Shown here piece by piece: positions 9,236-18,636 of a stretch of 23,351 nucleotides of DNA. Position 1 is the stretch's first letter. Every line of letters begins with the position of its first letter. Source of the stretch: Mnemiopsis leidyi (taxonomy: Eukaryota; Ctenophora; Tentaculata; Lobata; Bolinopsidae); contig JH152746.1 of assembly GCA_000226015.1 (NCBI GenBank), positions 128,590-151,940 of the forward strand, given 5' to 3'. Under the pieces are notes generated by a model. That model saw only the letters and a program-made list of their open reading frames with translations. It was not told the DNA's origin and made no database searches. Both the position numbers and the translations under genes were made by a program.

Positions 9236-10505
9236 TCAACTTTTGATAGAAAAGCAATCAAGGCAATATGAAATGCTCATGTTTTGATGTATATTTTACC
9301 AAACATATGATATGGTTTGCATATGCTCAAAATGTTACAAAGCATCTCACTACGTAAATAAGAAAATAAACAATTAACTACTACCGACAATCTACTGACA
9401 TATTAGTGACGAAATGAATGTCGATACCAAATAGTTATGTTACACTTCTGATATGCTAAGGGAATGTAAAGTGTAAACAGTTCATTAACCACAAGTCTCA
9501 ACTGCCTTATCAATCAATAGATCACAGTTTTAGTTAGTGTATTATTCATGTCTTCCCAGGCTTACTCAATAATTCATTTAAACAATACTTGCGTTATGAA
9601 CCGTAAATACGTGTAATCAAGATTCTGAGTTCTGATCATTGTCGTACTTAGCGATTTAATGAAGTAATCAAGTAAAATGAGCTGAAGTATGAGGCAAATT
9701 TTACTTGTTTTCCTTATTACCTTATGAGGGAGTGAGGGACGCTCTGACTTTGACAAAGCGTCGAAATTGACCTATCACAGTCATCGACTTTTCGTCGCAA
9801 TTATCCAGACAGGCTCATTTCCGGACCCATGTCGATCATTGCAAATCAGACACGTAGTACAGGTCTTCTTTCTCAGGGCGAGCTAATCAGTTGTGTTAGC
9901 CTACTTTTTACCTGGCGGATCCACGCAATGAGCAAGCTGCAGGATCTGCGCAATGAGCTGCAGGAGGGGTCAGTAGAGATTTCTAAACTGACTGTTCTAA
10001 AGTCTATGCGATTCAGAGTCTGTCTTGTTGTGATGTCAAAGATTTACTCATGTCTATGCGATATAGGTACTCTGACCAGGTCCCAAGTCCTGGCGACCAT
10101 CTTGATGTATATTGATGATCTTTTACTTTTCATTATAGCCTAAGTCGTATCATTGACTACTAATATTGCATAAAAGACTATTGCATCATAGACAAAAACA
10201 ACTAAGTTACATTACCAGATAACCACCGTAAATTTTTTCCTGGTAAACCTTTTTTCTAGGGGGCACGTGAAAACTGAAACCCTTTTCCTATGTGTCTGAT
10301 GTCAATAAATTCATAATCCTAATGCGTCGATTCCAGATAAAATGCACAAAAACTCCTTATGATCCAAATTATAGACGGTAAGATTAAGATACTTATACAA
10401 ACTTACAAATAAACAAACTTATAAACAAAACGTTAAAGTTCACCGACTGAAGAGAACTTCAATATACAACACAAACTTGCTGTTGGGAATTGTAAGCTTA
10501 TTGTC
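9236..10505. other. Intergenic DNA between the receptor cluster and the ankyrin gene
   Basis: No supported gene. A 104-codon open frame at 9829-10143 (plus) has no domain and an atypical composition. Around 9927-9964 there is a short direct repeat of GCAATGAGC with AGCTGCAGGA. Confidence 0.4.
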
Positions 10506-10560
10506 ATGAAGAAGCTTTCGGATATAGAATTAGCCCAACCCAGTTACCAGCCCTTTACAA
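10506..10560 (+). CDS. Possible first coding exon of the ankyrin-repeat gene
   Basis: An ATG at 10506 opens 18 codons (MKKLSDIELAQPSYQPFT) and leaves one base before a GT at 10561. That is exactly the phase needed by the exon starting at 10808. The donor (AA|GTTTTT) is weak, so the true first exon could lie elsewhere. Confidence 0.3.
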
Positions 10561-10807
10561 GTTTTTTGTTCCTTTCTTCCTCGCAACTTTTGCTTTGTTG
10601 AAAAGGTAAAATGTTGTGTCATTGATCATCAACCTTTTTGCTTGATCCTTTTAACCTCCAAAGTGTGACCTCCACTAGACTAGTTTGCTCCTATCTACAA
10701 TTTGAACAAAGAAACTTTCGATAAATTTCTGTATTGAAAGGGGATAAACTCCAACAAAGTCCTCAGAAACCTTTAGAAGAAAGAAACTAACCTTAATATC
10801 CCTGCAG

Positions 10808-10974
10808 GAGTGGCGTTCTACACAAGCAACTGTAAAGAGGTGGTATCTCCAGAACGGAAGTTAGTTCTCTACGACATCAAGAAAAACGAGTTTTACGACG
10901 ATTTCTCCGGAGCTGAGAACTGTAACCAGTCTGTTAGACAACTTCTCAATATTCCTTCACGAGAAATTGTAGAG
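10808..10974 (+). CDS. Ankyrin gene exon 1 (N-terminal domain, part 1)
   Basis: Acceptor CCTGCAG and donor GAG|GTAGGG. The exon enters with two bases of a split codon and ends on a codon boundary. It encodes FYTSNCKEVVSPERK, then LVLYDIKKNEFYDD and LLNIPSREIVE, a mixed strand/helix pattern with no known motif. A decayed copy lies at 18246-18300. Confidence 0.75.
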
Positions 10975-13900
10975 GTAGGGTCTGTTGTTTAATCTCTTTA
11001 TTGTATCTTTTAGTTTGTTCGTTTGGATGCTTTATCAATAAGCTTTTTGATTTATTTCAGTTTTACTAATGTGTATAGAATAAAGATGCTCACGCCGGGG
11101 ATTATCATATAACATAACGTGCGCATAGCGCTCGTTATGTTTGAATAATACACGAGCTGTATAGCGAGTGTATTATTCATAAATAACACACGATCGAGCG
11201 TAGCGAGGGACTGTGTTATTTTTGATAAGCCCCAAGTGCAAGTCTTTATTCTATGTAAACACCACGAAAAGAATCACGTCCAATTAGGTTGCTCCGTTTG
11301 TCACTTGATCTAAAACAGTGTTCTGATTGGAGTGAAGCGCGTGATCCTTGATCATGATTGATGCAACAGATCGTGATGTCTTGTCACATATGATTAGGGC
11401 GAGAGCTGCGCATCGGGCAGTAAAGTTTCAGATTGGATCTGTGTCAAACAGTGTGTACGATACAATGTGTCGTGGATTATGTGTGATTGAGTTTGTCAGT
11501 TTAAATCGTTATAATCAAGCTGGGAACGTGGGAAGTATACATCGGCTGTATTGTAATTTGACACGGCAATGCGTGGAAAAGTGCCAGCGTGACACTGCAA
11601 AAATGAGTTTGCGTGTTTTATAAATATATACACATCAAAAACGTGCAAATTCAATTGGTGCTGTTTTGATTGAACTTGACGAAGAAAAATGAGTTATAAA
11701 TGAGGTCTAAGATGAAAGGAGATTGTCATAATCATCAAGTATCAAGATTATCTTTTAACTCATCAGTACTAGAGAATACTTTACTATCTGAAAACTTCTT
11801 TTTTAGATGAAATAACAAAGAAAGATTCAAATGAAGAACAATCGTTAATAAGACTTGACATTTGTGAATATACTCAATGTCTATATCAATCTGTAATCAA
11901 AACTTTACATGACCCTCAATCTACATGCAGGTTAAAAGTGAACAGTACGAAGACAAGTACATTATCTACTTTGAAAGTCCTTCTAGAAACAAGCTGTTAA
12001 AAGCAGGTGCTAAACTTCTTTATCAGGTTGGTTATCAGTCTAAGAGTACCAATTTTAATCATTTACTTGTCAGAATATAAGAATAAAAGTATGAATCGAA
12101 TCGACAATAATTTGCAATACGGTAAACCACCACTCGTTGTCTGCCCGCTTTAATTCTTTAAACGTATTCAAGTCGAGTGTACAGTAACCATACATATTTA
12201 GACCTAAGGATATAAAATTTGACATTTTCAGCGACACTCTCAAATCGTTACATTCTTGCTCTGTAAACTCTTCATTTGCATCGACACCCATCGCAAAAAG
12301 AAATTTTTTACAATTAATGATTATTTGAAAAACAGTGAACCACCATTCAGCGTCTGCTCCATTTTTTTCTTTAAATACGCTCTTGTCAAGCGTCCAAATT
12401 CCAAAAATACTGATAACCAGCGATATAAAAGCCACCATCTTTTGTGCTCCTTTCATTTCTGCCGGATCGAACCTTAGAATTGGCAAGATCAGTAGAATTA
12501 GAAGCGTGTTTAGAACGATAGGTAGCATAGCAAACCACCAGTCATCTTCCAATCTATTATCCTTGTTAAGATGCCATGATCCAAAGCAGCTAATCACCAG
12601 CGAAAACACGGTCACTGCAATTATAAGCGATCCTCGTACTTGATAGCGTGCCATGCTCCGATCTCCGTCAAGATAGCTATCGATAATATGCATCAATTTC
12701 AAATTTTCTTAAGTAAGTAAACGGCAAGTTGATTTACAAACATGAAGAACTGATTTATATAGAGGATTGGAATTTTATCCACTCTATCCAGGATCCGCCT
12801 GAAAGCTTAATTATCAGCACGAATCATCCTGTTGATATTTTTTTCAAAGCTAATGAATCCATAGACCTATTCATATGGAATGCATAAGTATTACTCAAAT
12901 ATTAGACAGGTTGATTTGATGCTACAAAATTGAAGGTGACATAAAGTTCAACATCATAAAACTTTTGCAGGTATTTCCTGGATCCCCTACACAATGTGAA
13001 AGAGCGCTGTTTAAAGCTGTAAAAAGTGGAGAACTGGATACTGTGGAAAAACTAATCAGATTCTACAAATGTGACCCTTCTTTTGTCAACGCTACTTATC
13101 GTGATACAGGTTTGTTGGTTGAATTATTTGATCTAAATATTCTATTTTATATGAGGTGTTCTAGGCACACCCTCTCTTTGATTTAAATTGTCAAGATTCC
13201 TCATGGACTTAAATATGCATTTTATTTATGTGTTTGAGAATGAGATTTAATATACAGCAGTTATTAGAGTGTAAACGGCATATTAATCTAAGACAGTAAA
13301 GTAGTATATACTGTAGTATGGCCTGTGAACCAGTTTATGTGTAGAAGTTTCGAAATTCAGCGATTATTTTTAAATCACGTCATAAACCTGGTTGGTGACA
13401 TTCCCGCCTTATTTGCACCTACTAATACAATTTGGGATTTGATGTGAAGGGCTACCTGAACTAAGCCTAAATATCGAGTTACAATCCTAATCTGCAGTAG
13501 CCTTGCCTTCACATTAGCTCGTTTGGGCACTGATCTTAATGATTTGTATCACCAAAACACAGTACCCCTAAAAAGTAACGCGGGAAAAATACCCAAAATT
13601 CCTTGATTACTTCCTTCAACTTAATGTTAAATTATCTCCAACCCTTCCTGCTCAGAAGATATTTCTTTCCCAAGTTTCACTCCCCCACTTTTTCAGGCAA
13701 CAGTTCTCTGCACTTTGCTGTGAAGGGAGCTCACTTTAAAATAGCACTGTTCTTACTGGAATCTGGAGCAGGTGTCAACATGCAAAACAAAATACTTCAG
13801 ACCCCTCTTTTCTTAGCGGTTAGATATAAATGCACTGTTTTTCAAAGTTTGGTAATCGTGATCTTGTATAATACACTAAAGATGCTGTTTAAGTTAAATG

Positions 13901-16900
13901 TTTGGTCGATCGTTGATTAGCCGCATGATAGATTGATTATTAATCAATGATTAAAGTTTTATAGTTCTTATCGGCTTAAGAAGTGACAAATGAGACAAAA
14001 TACTTTAATGAATTAGTTTTGCCCTGTACACTATAACATAGTAATCCAGGTTGAAGCTCTTGACAGACAAATGGCAAGTTTACTGATAGAATGGGGGGCA
14101 GACATCTACATCAAGAACATCAACAACATCGACGTCATCAAACTTTCCCGTAATGATGCCCTCAAAGAGTTCCTTCTGATAAAGTTCGAGCAGATCAAGA
14201 CACTTCAAGTGGCCATATCTAACGGTGACAATGAGGCCCTCAGTGCTGCTGTCACCAATCATCATCACAATCAGCGACCCTTCGCCTCATTACGAAGTAG
14301 GATGTTTAACGGACTGACTCTGATACACATCGCCGCTAAGTTTGGAGCTGTTCCTGTTATCGAGCTTCTACTAGAACATAGGTAGGTGGGGCTTTATTAT
14401 GGAAACTAAATTTAGATGTTCTGTACAGCCATCGGAATTTAATCTCCCCTATAAAACTACAATCACATTTATTGTGAGACATTTTGACACTACTCTCTTA
14501 GTTTGTTATGTTCTAATGTGCTTAGTCAATAAACGAACCGTGGTTGTTATAAAGGGAAACTCAAAGTATCCAGGAACATTTTAATCAAGAAAGCGATAAC
14601 ATGTAAAAAGGTGGTTAGACCTCAGAAATTTCGGGTCAAAGTTTTTTCTCCTGAAGGAGCTTAAGAAACCGAAATGCAAAACACCATTCAATGGTAAAAG
14701 GAGACCAAACGAATACTAAGATAACATGGCAACGCTTGCATTAGCTCTCAGTGATTTCATTACTGTTAAGCACCTGAGACGCTTATTCTGCCAGCGTTTT
14801 TGCCAGCCAAACGATAACTTACGTTGAGGTACTAGGTAGCCATTAAGAAGTCTGATAAATGTGATTGCGTAATCGCTTATTAGCATTATTAAAGACAACG
14901 CTATCTGTTCAATCGTCTTGAAATAAAAATATGGCCCCTTTCATAAGAAGTTTCGAATCCTCATCTCTTTTTCCATTTAATGGCCTGAACCTACTTAGCA
15001 ATTGGCATATTCTAACATAATATTTTTATGGGCAGATAAATATCAAAGTCTTATATACTTTATTCTGCCAACAGGTTTTAGTAAGAAGTTTAGTAAGAAG
15101 TTTGCCAAACAAAGCTCTTGAATAACGTTAATATAATAGATGGAGTAATAGCTTAGAAGCTGGTATGGCACATCGGGCTAGTGTCCATCTTGGGCGTACC
15201 GTACCACATTTATCATTTTAGACGTAAATATTGTGTGTGTACAATGCACATCAATTATTTCATCTTCTCGAATTATCCCGTAAAGTACCACTACATTTCT
15301 GATTTCAGACTGGAGGTAGACCTAAAAGACAGTCGAGGCAAGACGGCTCTTCACTACGTGAATGATCTGCAGACGGCCGGTATGCTGTTGGAGGCGCGCG
15401 CGGACGTGACCTGCGCAGACAACGACGGTAATACGCCCCTTCACACCTTGTGTTTGGGGAACAGTGTTCAGGGCGACGATCAGGTATGTGTTTCAGCGTT
15501 GTAGTAGTTTATCTTAGACCCTCAGAGCCTTAGGGTTTTATCTCATTGGACACACATTGGGACGGTACTTTATCTTTACCTTTAGAAATTCTTAACAAGC
15601 ACCATTTAATCTAAAAGCAGCAATTTACCGTGCAGCAGTATACCTAACTCTACATATTTCGTGACATGTAACCAGATAATTCAGCTTGACGTTGGTGAAT
15701 TGTTCCTGGAAAACGGAGCTTCTGTACTAGCTAGAAACAAGAAGGGGTTACTCCCTGTACACTGCTGTGCTATACAAGGTAGGTTACTCTCACATACACA
15801 AAAAATACAATAGTTATAAAGAAACATGTGTCTTAACACGTTGTAGATTATCTCATTTCTCAGATATTTGTCATTTTCTAGACATTTCGCCATTTTCCCG
15901 TATGTTTTCAAAAGCACTGCTATATCCCACAAACTAGACTAAATTTGTAGTTGATTATCTAATTTTTAAAACTTTTCTAGGCATGTCGCTATTTTCCAAT
16001 CAAATTTCAAAAGCTCAAAACAAACCGGACTATAGACTCACAATGCCCATCTCACAGGTAGAGCAGACTACATAAAGCTGATACTAGGGGTAGGAGGGAG
16101 CGATCTCCGTGCCGAGTTGGAGAACGAGGAACGCACCGTCGTCTCCATGCTGCGTCTCTCCACTGAGGCTGGACACTGGAAGTGAGATGCTTGTCGAGCT
16201 GTCTTTTCGGAGTTTTAAATTTCCAGTCGTTTGTAGCGATGTTGTACCACCTTGTTTTGTCATGGAGTAAAAGTGTTTGTTTTTAAAAGTTTTAACAAAG
16301 ATTGTATTGTGTGTCTGAGTAGACAGCGTATTAACTTAAGCATGTGATCGCCAGTTATCTCTTGTAATTGATTGCAATCAGAGATGAATCGTTTATACTT
16401 TGTCGGAAAGTTAATCCGGTATCGTCAGGTGTTCCGAGTGGCTGCTGAAGAACTCCTTCAGATTCAAGGAGGGAGAAGGCGAGAAGATTCTGGAGAACTT
16501 GCTCTCTCAGAAAATCAGTCACACAAATCCTCAGGAGACGGTTAACTTCCTGATCGACCTGGGTACAGATCCGTGTCACAAGAATCCTAAAACTGGAAAT
16601 CAGGTACGGTATAGGCGTGGTTGGGCATTGTAATAGAGTTGAGAGCACTCTAAAACCTGCCCATTTGACATTGATCAATGAACTACAGATTAAAAGGCTG
16701 TTATTCATTGACAAATAACCAAGTACTCTTAATTCTGAAATCGTAATTCGTTTGTCCATGTCTGAAATTTCCCCCAAATCTGTACCAACAAAAATCCCCT
16801 CAGCCACTACACTACGCAGCGAGGGACCCCAAGTTTGCAGAAGTTTTGTGTTTACTTCTAGAGATGGGGGGCGGACATAGAGGGGGAGAACAACGAGGGG

Positions 16901-17517
16901 GAGACGCCCCTTTTTCTCGGCTGTCAAGAGCAACAACTTCCACGCTGCTCAGTTGCTCATCGAGGGAGGGGCAAATATTAACCACAAGAACAAGATGTTG
17001 CTCACTTCCTTCCAGCTCGTCGAGGTGGGATTTATTTTATAAAATTTTAAATTATTGTGTTTAAATCATGTCGGTATACTGGCCTGTTTCATGTCTGTTT
17101 ACATCAAATCTTGATAATGCCTACCGTCAGGTAGGCATTAGAACGTTTCTCTAAAAAACCCAGCGCAAAAACCGTGTCTGTTTTCATGAATTCGGAATAA
17201 TACCTACATTATATCATAAGAATGCCTTCATTCTATCATTTAATCAGCCCACTTTTTTCAGCGTTTATGAGCGTTTTTCATTAAAAACCCCAATTAAAAA
17301 CCGTGACTGTTTGCAGGATTATGACGAGTGGATAAACAGTGGAACTCTGAGTGAACCCCACAAAAACCTACTCCGTGGACTGTCCCTGGAGCAGAACCAA
17401 CAGACGATCAAATCTATCATGAGAGTTGTACGGAGTACGGAACATTCTCGGCCTGTAACTTCAACTAAACCTGTCACTGCTTCTCAGAGGCAGAGAACCA
17501 TGGTCAGCATCAAGTGA
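10808..17517 (+). CDS. Ankyrin-repeat protein gene (11 exons, frame-broken in exon 10)
   Basis: Manual model: exons 10808-10974, 11931-12026, 12971-13109, 13697-13818, 14050-14381, 15309-15483, 15685-15778, 16058-16181, 16429-16603, 16804-17024 and 17317-17517. All introns are GT-AG and every junction keeps phase. The product is about 615-630 residues. The first 85 or so form an unrecognised domain with a strand-strand-helix pattern that could be PH-like. About ten ankyrin repeats follow (TPLH/LLLExGAD-type signatures), interrupted by a divergent helical stretch, then a basic Ser/Thr-rich tail ending QRQRTMVSIK. Such proteins act as scaffolds; I do not recognise an orthologue. Exon 10 needs two 1-nt corrections, so this is either a recent pseudogene or a sequence error. 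Intron 2 contains an antisense gene. No nearby AATAAA was seen after the stop. Confidence 0.82.
10975..11930 (+). other. Ankyrin gene intron 1
   Basis: The 956-bp intron holds the three-hairpin element at 11073-11257. It also contains a 91-codon open frame at 11348-11623 without recognisable domains, which I do not call as a gene. Confidence 0.6.
11073..11257. mobile_element. Foldback element with three consecutive hairpins
   Basis: Outer arms containing TAGAATAAAG (from about 11075) and CTTTATTCTA (to about 11254) are inverted, with further similarity inward to ATTATCA/TGATAAG. Inside lie three separate stem-loops: 11112-11140 (ACATAACG/CGTTATGT), 11143-11178 (GAATAATACAC/GTGTATTATTC, 11 bp perfect) and 11181-11221 (AAATAACACA/TGTGTTATTT, 10 bp perfect). 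Each loop has a variant of the same core (GCATAGCGCTCG, GTATAGCGAGTG, GCGTAGCGAGGG). No open frame. It is probably a non-autonomous transposon; a role for the hairpins is unknown. Confidence 0.75.
11931..12026 (+). CDS. Ankyrin gene exon 2 (N-terminal domain, part 2)
   Basis: Acceptor TACATGCAG and donor CAG|GTTGGT; 32 whole codons, phase 0 on both sides. It encodes a hydrophobic strand (YIIYFES) followed by a helix (RNKLLKAGAKLLYQ), the way a PH-like fold often closes. A decayed copy lies at about 18567-18612. Confidence 0.75.
12070..12693 (-). CDS. Six-helix membrane protein with three tandem WW-motif modules, nested in an ankyrin intron
   Basis: A 207-residue intact frame from ATG at 12693, antisense within ankyrin intron 2. 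I do not recognise the family. It is three copies of one module (about residues 22-62, 84-128, 155-199). Each has a hydrophobic helix (pattern SLxxxxxGxxTLD), a polar link with FKE and AD, then WWFxxxxxII and a second hydrophobic helix; WW falls at 52-53, 117-118 and 188-189. Six membrane segments are expected and no signal peptide is obvious. The modules are also visibly related in DNA, with spacing near 195 and 213 bp. The linkers are acidic and carry C148 after module 2. A broken relative lies at 19409-19880. An intron-nested gene with its own promoter is the simplest reading. Confidence 0.75.
   Translation of the reverse strand: MHIIDSYLDGDRSMARYQVRGSLIIAVTVFSLVISCFGSWHLNKDNRLEDDWWFAMLPIVLNTLLILLILPILRFDPAEMKGAQKMVAFISLVISIFGIWTLDKSVFKEKNGADAEWWFTVFQIIINCKKFLFAMGVDANEEFTEQECNDLRVSLKMSNFISLGLNMYGYCTLDLNTFKELKRADNEWWFTVLQIIVDSIHTFILIF
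12971..13109 (+). CDS. Ankyrin gene exon 3 (first ankyrin repeat)
   Basis: Acceptor TTTTGCAG and donor ACAG|GTTTGT. It encodes CERALFKAVKSGELDTVEKL, the two helices of a degenerate ankyrin repeat, and ends with one base of a Gly codon that exon 4 completes. Confidence 0.85.
13110..13696 (+). other. Ankyrin gene intron 3
   Basis: The 587-bp intron has no coding content. A weak inverted repeat (AACCAGTTTATG at 13328 and CATAAACCTGGTT at 13381) is the only structure noted. Confidence 0.6.
13697..13818 (+). CDS. Ankyrin gene exon 4 (second repeat, start of third)
   Basis: Acceptor CACTTTTTCAG. Encodes SSLHFAVKGAHFKIALFLLE, then SGAGVNMQNK and TPLFLA. The donor GCG|GTTAGA is not strong, but it joins exon 5 to give the normal ankyrin sequence TPLFLAVEALDRQMASLL, which supports it. 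Confidence 0.85.
14050..14381 (+). CDS. Ankyrin gene exon 5 (repeats 3-5)
   Basis: Acceptor AATCCAG and donor AG|GTAGGT. Largest exon, 332 nt. It completes repeat 3 (SLLIEWGADIYIKN), contains a divergent helical repeat (TLQVAISNGDNEALSAAV) and the first half of repeat 5 (LIHIAAKFGAVPVIELLLE). Confidence 0.87.
14382..15308 (+). other. Ankyrin gene intron 5 with a degenerate transposon copy
   Basis: The 927-bp intron has no exon. From 14602 (TGTAAAAAGG) to about 15200 it shares ordered segments with 20174-20545: CTGCCAGCG, TTGCCAGCCAAACGA, an AGAAGT(C/T)TGATA block and GCTGGTATGGCAC. It therefore holds an old copy of the same element family. Confidence 0.65.
15309..15483 (+). CDS. Ankyrin gene exon 6 (repeats 5-7)
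   Basis: Acceptor GATTTCAG and donor CAG|GTATGT. Joins exon 5 in phase to give LLLEHRLEVDLKDSRGKTAL, then a short repeat (LHYVNDLQTAGMLLEARADV) and GNTPLHTLCLGN. GC is higher than in the flanking introns, as expected for coding sequence. Confidence 0.88.
15685..15778 (+). CDS. Ankyrin gene exon 7 (repeat 7-8 junction)
   Basis: Acceptor ATAATTCAG and donor CAAG|GTAGGT. Encodes VGELFLENGASVLARNKKG and LLPVHCCAIQ. It completes repeat 7 and starts repeat 8; the last Gly codon is split with exon 8. Confidence 0.85.
16058..16181 (+). CDS. Ankyrin gene exon 8 (repeat 8 and start of the divergent insert)
   Basis: Acceptor CATCTCACAG and donor AA|GTGAGA. Encodes RADYIKLILGVGGSDLRAEL and then a non-ankyrin helix (TVVSMLRLSTEAGHW). 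Reading through the donor gives an immediate stop, so splicing to 16429 is required. Confidence 0.85.
16429..16603 (+). CDS. Ankyrin gene exon 9 (divergent helical insert, start of repeat 9)
   Basis: Acceptor TCGTCAG and donor CAG|GTACGG. Encodes CSEWLLKNSFRFKEGEGEK, ILENLLSQKI, then VNFLIDLGTDPCHKNPKTGN, which returns to ankyrin-like sequence. An antisense open frame here (16355-16936) is a shadow. Confidence 0.85.
16804..17024 (+). pseudogene. Ankyrin gene exon 10 with two 1-nt insertions
   Basis: Acceptor ATCCCCTCAG and donor GAG|GTGGGA. Three reading frames are needed for continuous ankyrin sequence: PLHYAARDPKFAEVLCLLLE, then ADIEGENNEGETPLFL, then AVKSNNFHAAQLLIEGGANI. The shifts lie at the six-G run 16866-16871 (five expected) and near GG 16919-16920 (one G expected). 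Length is 221 nt; without the two extra bases it would be 219, which fits exon 11. These are assembly errors or inactivating mutations. Confidence 0.8.
17115..17140. repeat. Perfect 11-bp hairpin in ankyrin intron 10
   Basis: TAATGCCTACC and GGTAGGCATTA are separated by a GTCA loop. The same intron repeats AAAAACCGTG(T/A)CTGTTT at about 17165 and 17297. Confidence 0.8.
17317..17517 (+). CDS. Ankyrin gene exon 11 (C-terminal tail)
   Basis: Acceptor GTTTGCAG and stop TGA at 17515-17517. It encodes 66 residues: DYDEWINSGTLSEPHKNLL, a short helix (LEQNQQTIKSIMRVV) and a basic Ser/Thr-rich tail. It joins the last ankyrin sequence (SFQLVE) in phase 0. Confidence 0.8.
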   Translation, partial: DYDEWINSGTLSEPHKNLLRGLSLEQNQQTIKSIMRVVRSTEHSRPVTSTKPVTASQRQRTMVSIK

Positions 17518-18245
17518 GATAGTATCTACCTCGGAATCTCATGATACATACTTCTTCATGTTTTGTCTTTTTGTAGCAAGAAAGAACTTGAATTATGCAA
17601 AGAATTGTTTATTTGGAGATTTTATTTGTTTTCTCTTAGACACTTTAAAATTATTGCTTTCATTTCAAAATTTTGTTTACAAAATCATGCGCATCTTATG
17701 CGCGTTTTTTAGCTTGATAAGCATAGAGAACTTTTTCAGTTTAGGATTGATTTAAAGAGTTTCCGTGTTATTTCACAAAAAAAGCTTTCATTTCGCCAGT
17801 CAATCGATGAATTTGGTATTCAATTTAATGTGAGAAATGAGTTTTGATTTATGATGTGTTGTTATTTGAATTATTTCACTAAAACTTGCATTGTAGTACC
17901 TTGACAAATAAGTTTTATAGGTTTCCCTATCGAAATAGCTTGCCGAAGTATCAAAAAGGTAATTTTATGAATTTGATGATCCTCCTAGTATATAGAGTAT
18001 ATAGAGTTCAATTTTTTTGGTTGGAGTCTGAGCAACCAGTGGGCGGTGCTCATCTGTGAGCTGTGTTTATTGGAGGCATGAAAGAGTTTTACCAGACCCC
18101 AAAGTAACATGTGGGAGGACTGATGAGCTGTTTATGTGTTGCCGACAAAATGGATAGAAATTCTGCTCTGAATATATCACTCAGCAGAGTAGCAGACAAC
18201 TCCCTCACTCTGGGTGCACAGCCCCACAGGCCATAACCACTCTGC
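17518..18245. other. Region 3' of the ankyrin gene
   Basis: AT-rich, presumably 3' UTR then intergenic. A small open frame at 17558-17755 has no protein-like features. TATATAGAG is duplicated at 17990-18007. From about 18010 the composition rises in GC, but no homologous gene is recognised before the exon 1 relic. Confidence 0.45.
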
Positions 18246-18300
18246 TGATGGCAGTTTGTTGGACAATTCCTCAATATTCCTTCACTAGAAATTTAAGAGG
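18246..18300 (+). pseudogene. Decayed copy of ankyrin gene exon 1
   Basis: The plus strand reads QFVGQFLNIPSLEI then a stop, against QSVRQLLNIPSREIVE in exon 1. DNA matches include TCAATATTCCTTCAC and AGAAATT. The valine codon GTA has become TAA and the splice donor is lost, so it is not functional. Confidence 0.75.
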
Positions 18301-18566
18301 CAGTAATTAACCTTTCATCGTTTGTTTAGATTGCAAAAAGTGTATCGCGAGGTGGCATTTTCGCAGTTTTTATTGTGCGCGAGTATATTAGGTACGAAAA
18401 AAGAGACGCTTGAATGGGGTCAAAAGATATTTTGATAAAAAATAAAGTACAACGTTAGAGCTTTCATCCTCATTTCCAAACATTTCATCAAAATTGCTAT
18501 AGATTCCCTACAATGATGAACATTTGTACACTAAGTTCAAACTATTACAGTATTTCATCGGTCTCT

Positions 18567-18612
18567 TTTGAAAGTCCTACCAGAAACATGCTGTTAAAAG
18601 CTAAACTTCTTT
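18567..18612 (+). pseudogene. Decayed copy of ankyrin gene exon 2
   Basis: The sequence TTTGAAAGTCCT...AGAAACA.GCTGTTAAAAGC...TAAACTTCTTTAT parallels 11958-12023. The translation FESPTRNMLLKAKLLYN matches FESPSRNKLLKAGAKLLYQ with a two-residue deletion, and the donor after CAG is gone. It lies 270 bp after the exon 1 relic; the true intron is 956 bp. Confidence 0.8.
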
Positions 18613-18636
18613 ATAACAAAGTAAATGATTGTAACA

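Noticed and set aside
9829-10143. 104-codon open frame
   Set aside because: No domain, no splice or neighbour support, and local direct repeats within it.
11073-11257. CRISPR-like reading of the serial hairpins
   Set aside because: Only three units with different stems, no constant-length spacers, and a eukaryotic intron context.
11348-11623. 91-codon frame in ankyrin intron 1
   Set aside because: No recognisable motif; could be part of an old mobile element but nothing supports a gene.
13328-13393. Inverted repeat AACCAGTTTATG / CATAAACCTGGTT
   Set aside because: Short arms with a bulge and a 41-bp loop; within chance expectation.
16355-16936. 193-codon minus-strand frame
   Set aside because: It spans exons 9-10 of the ankyrin gene in antisense, and the plus-strand ankyrin reading is far stronger.
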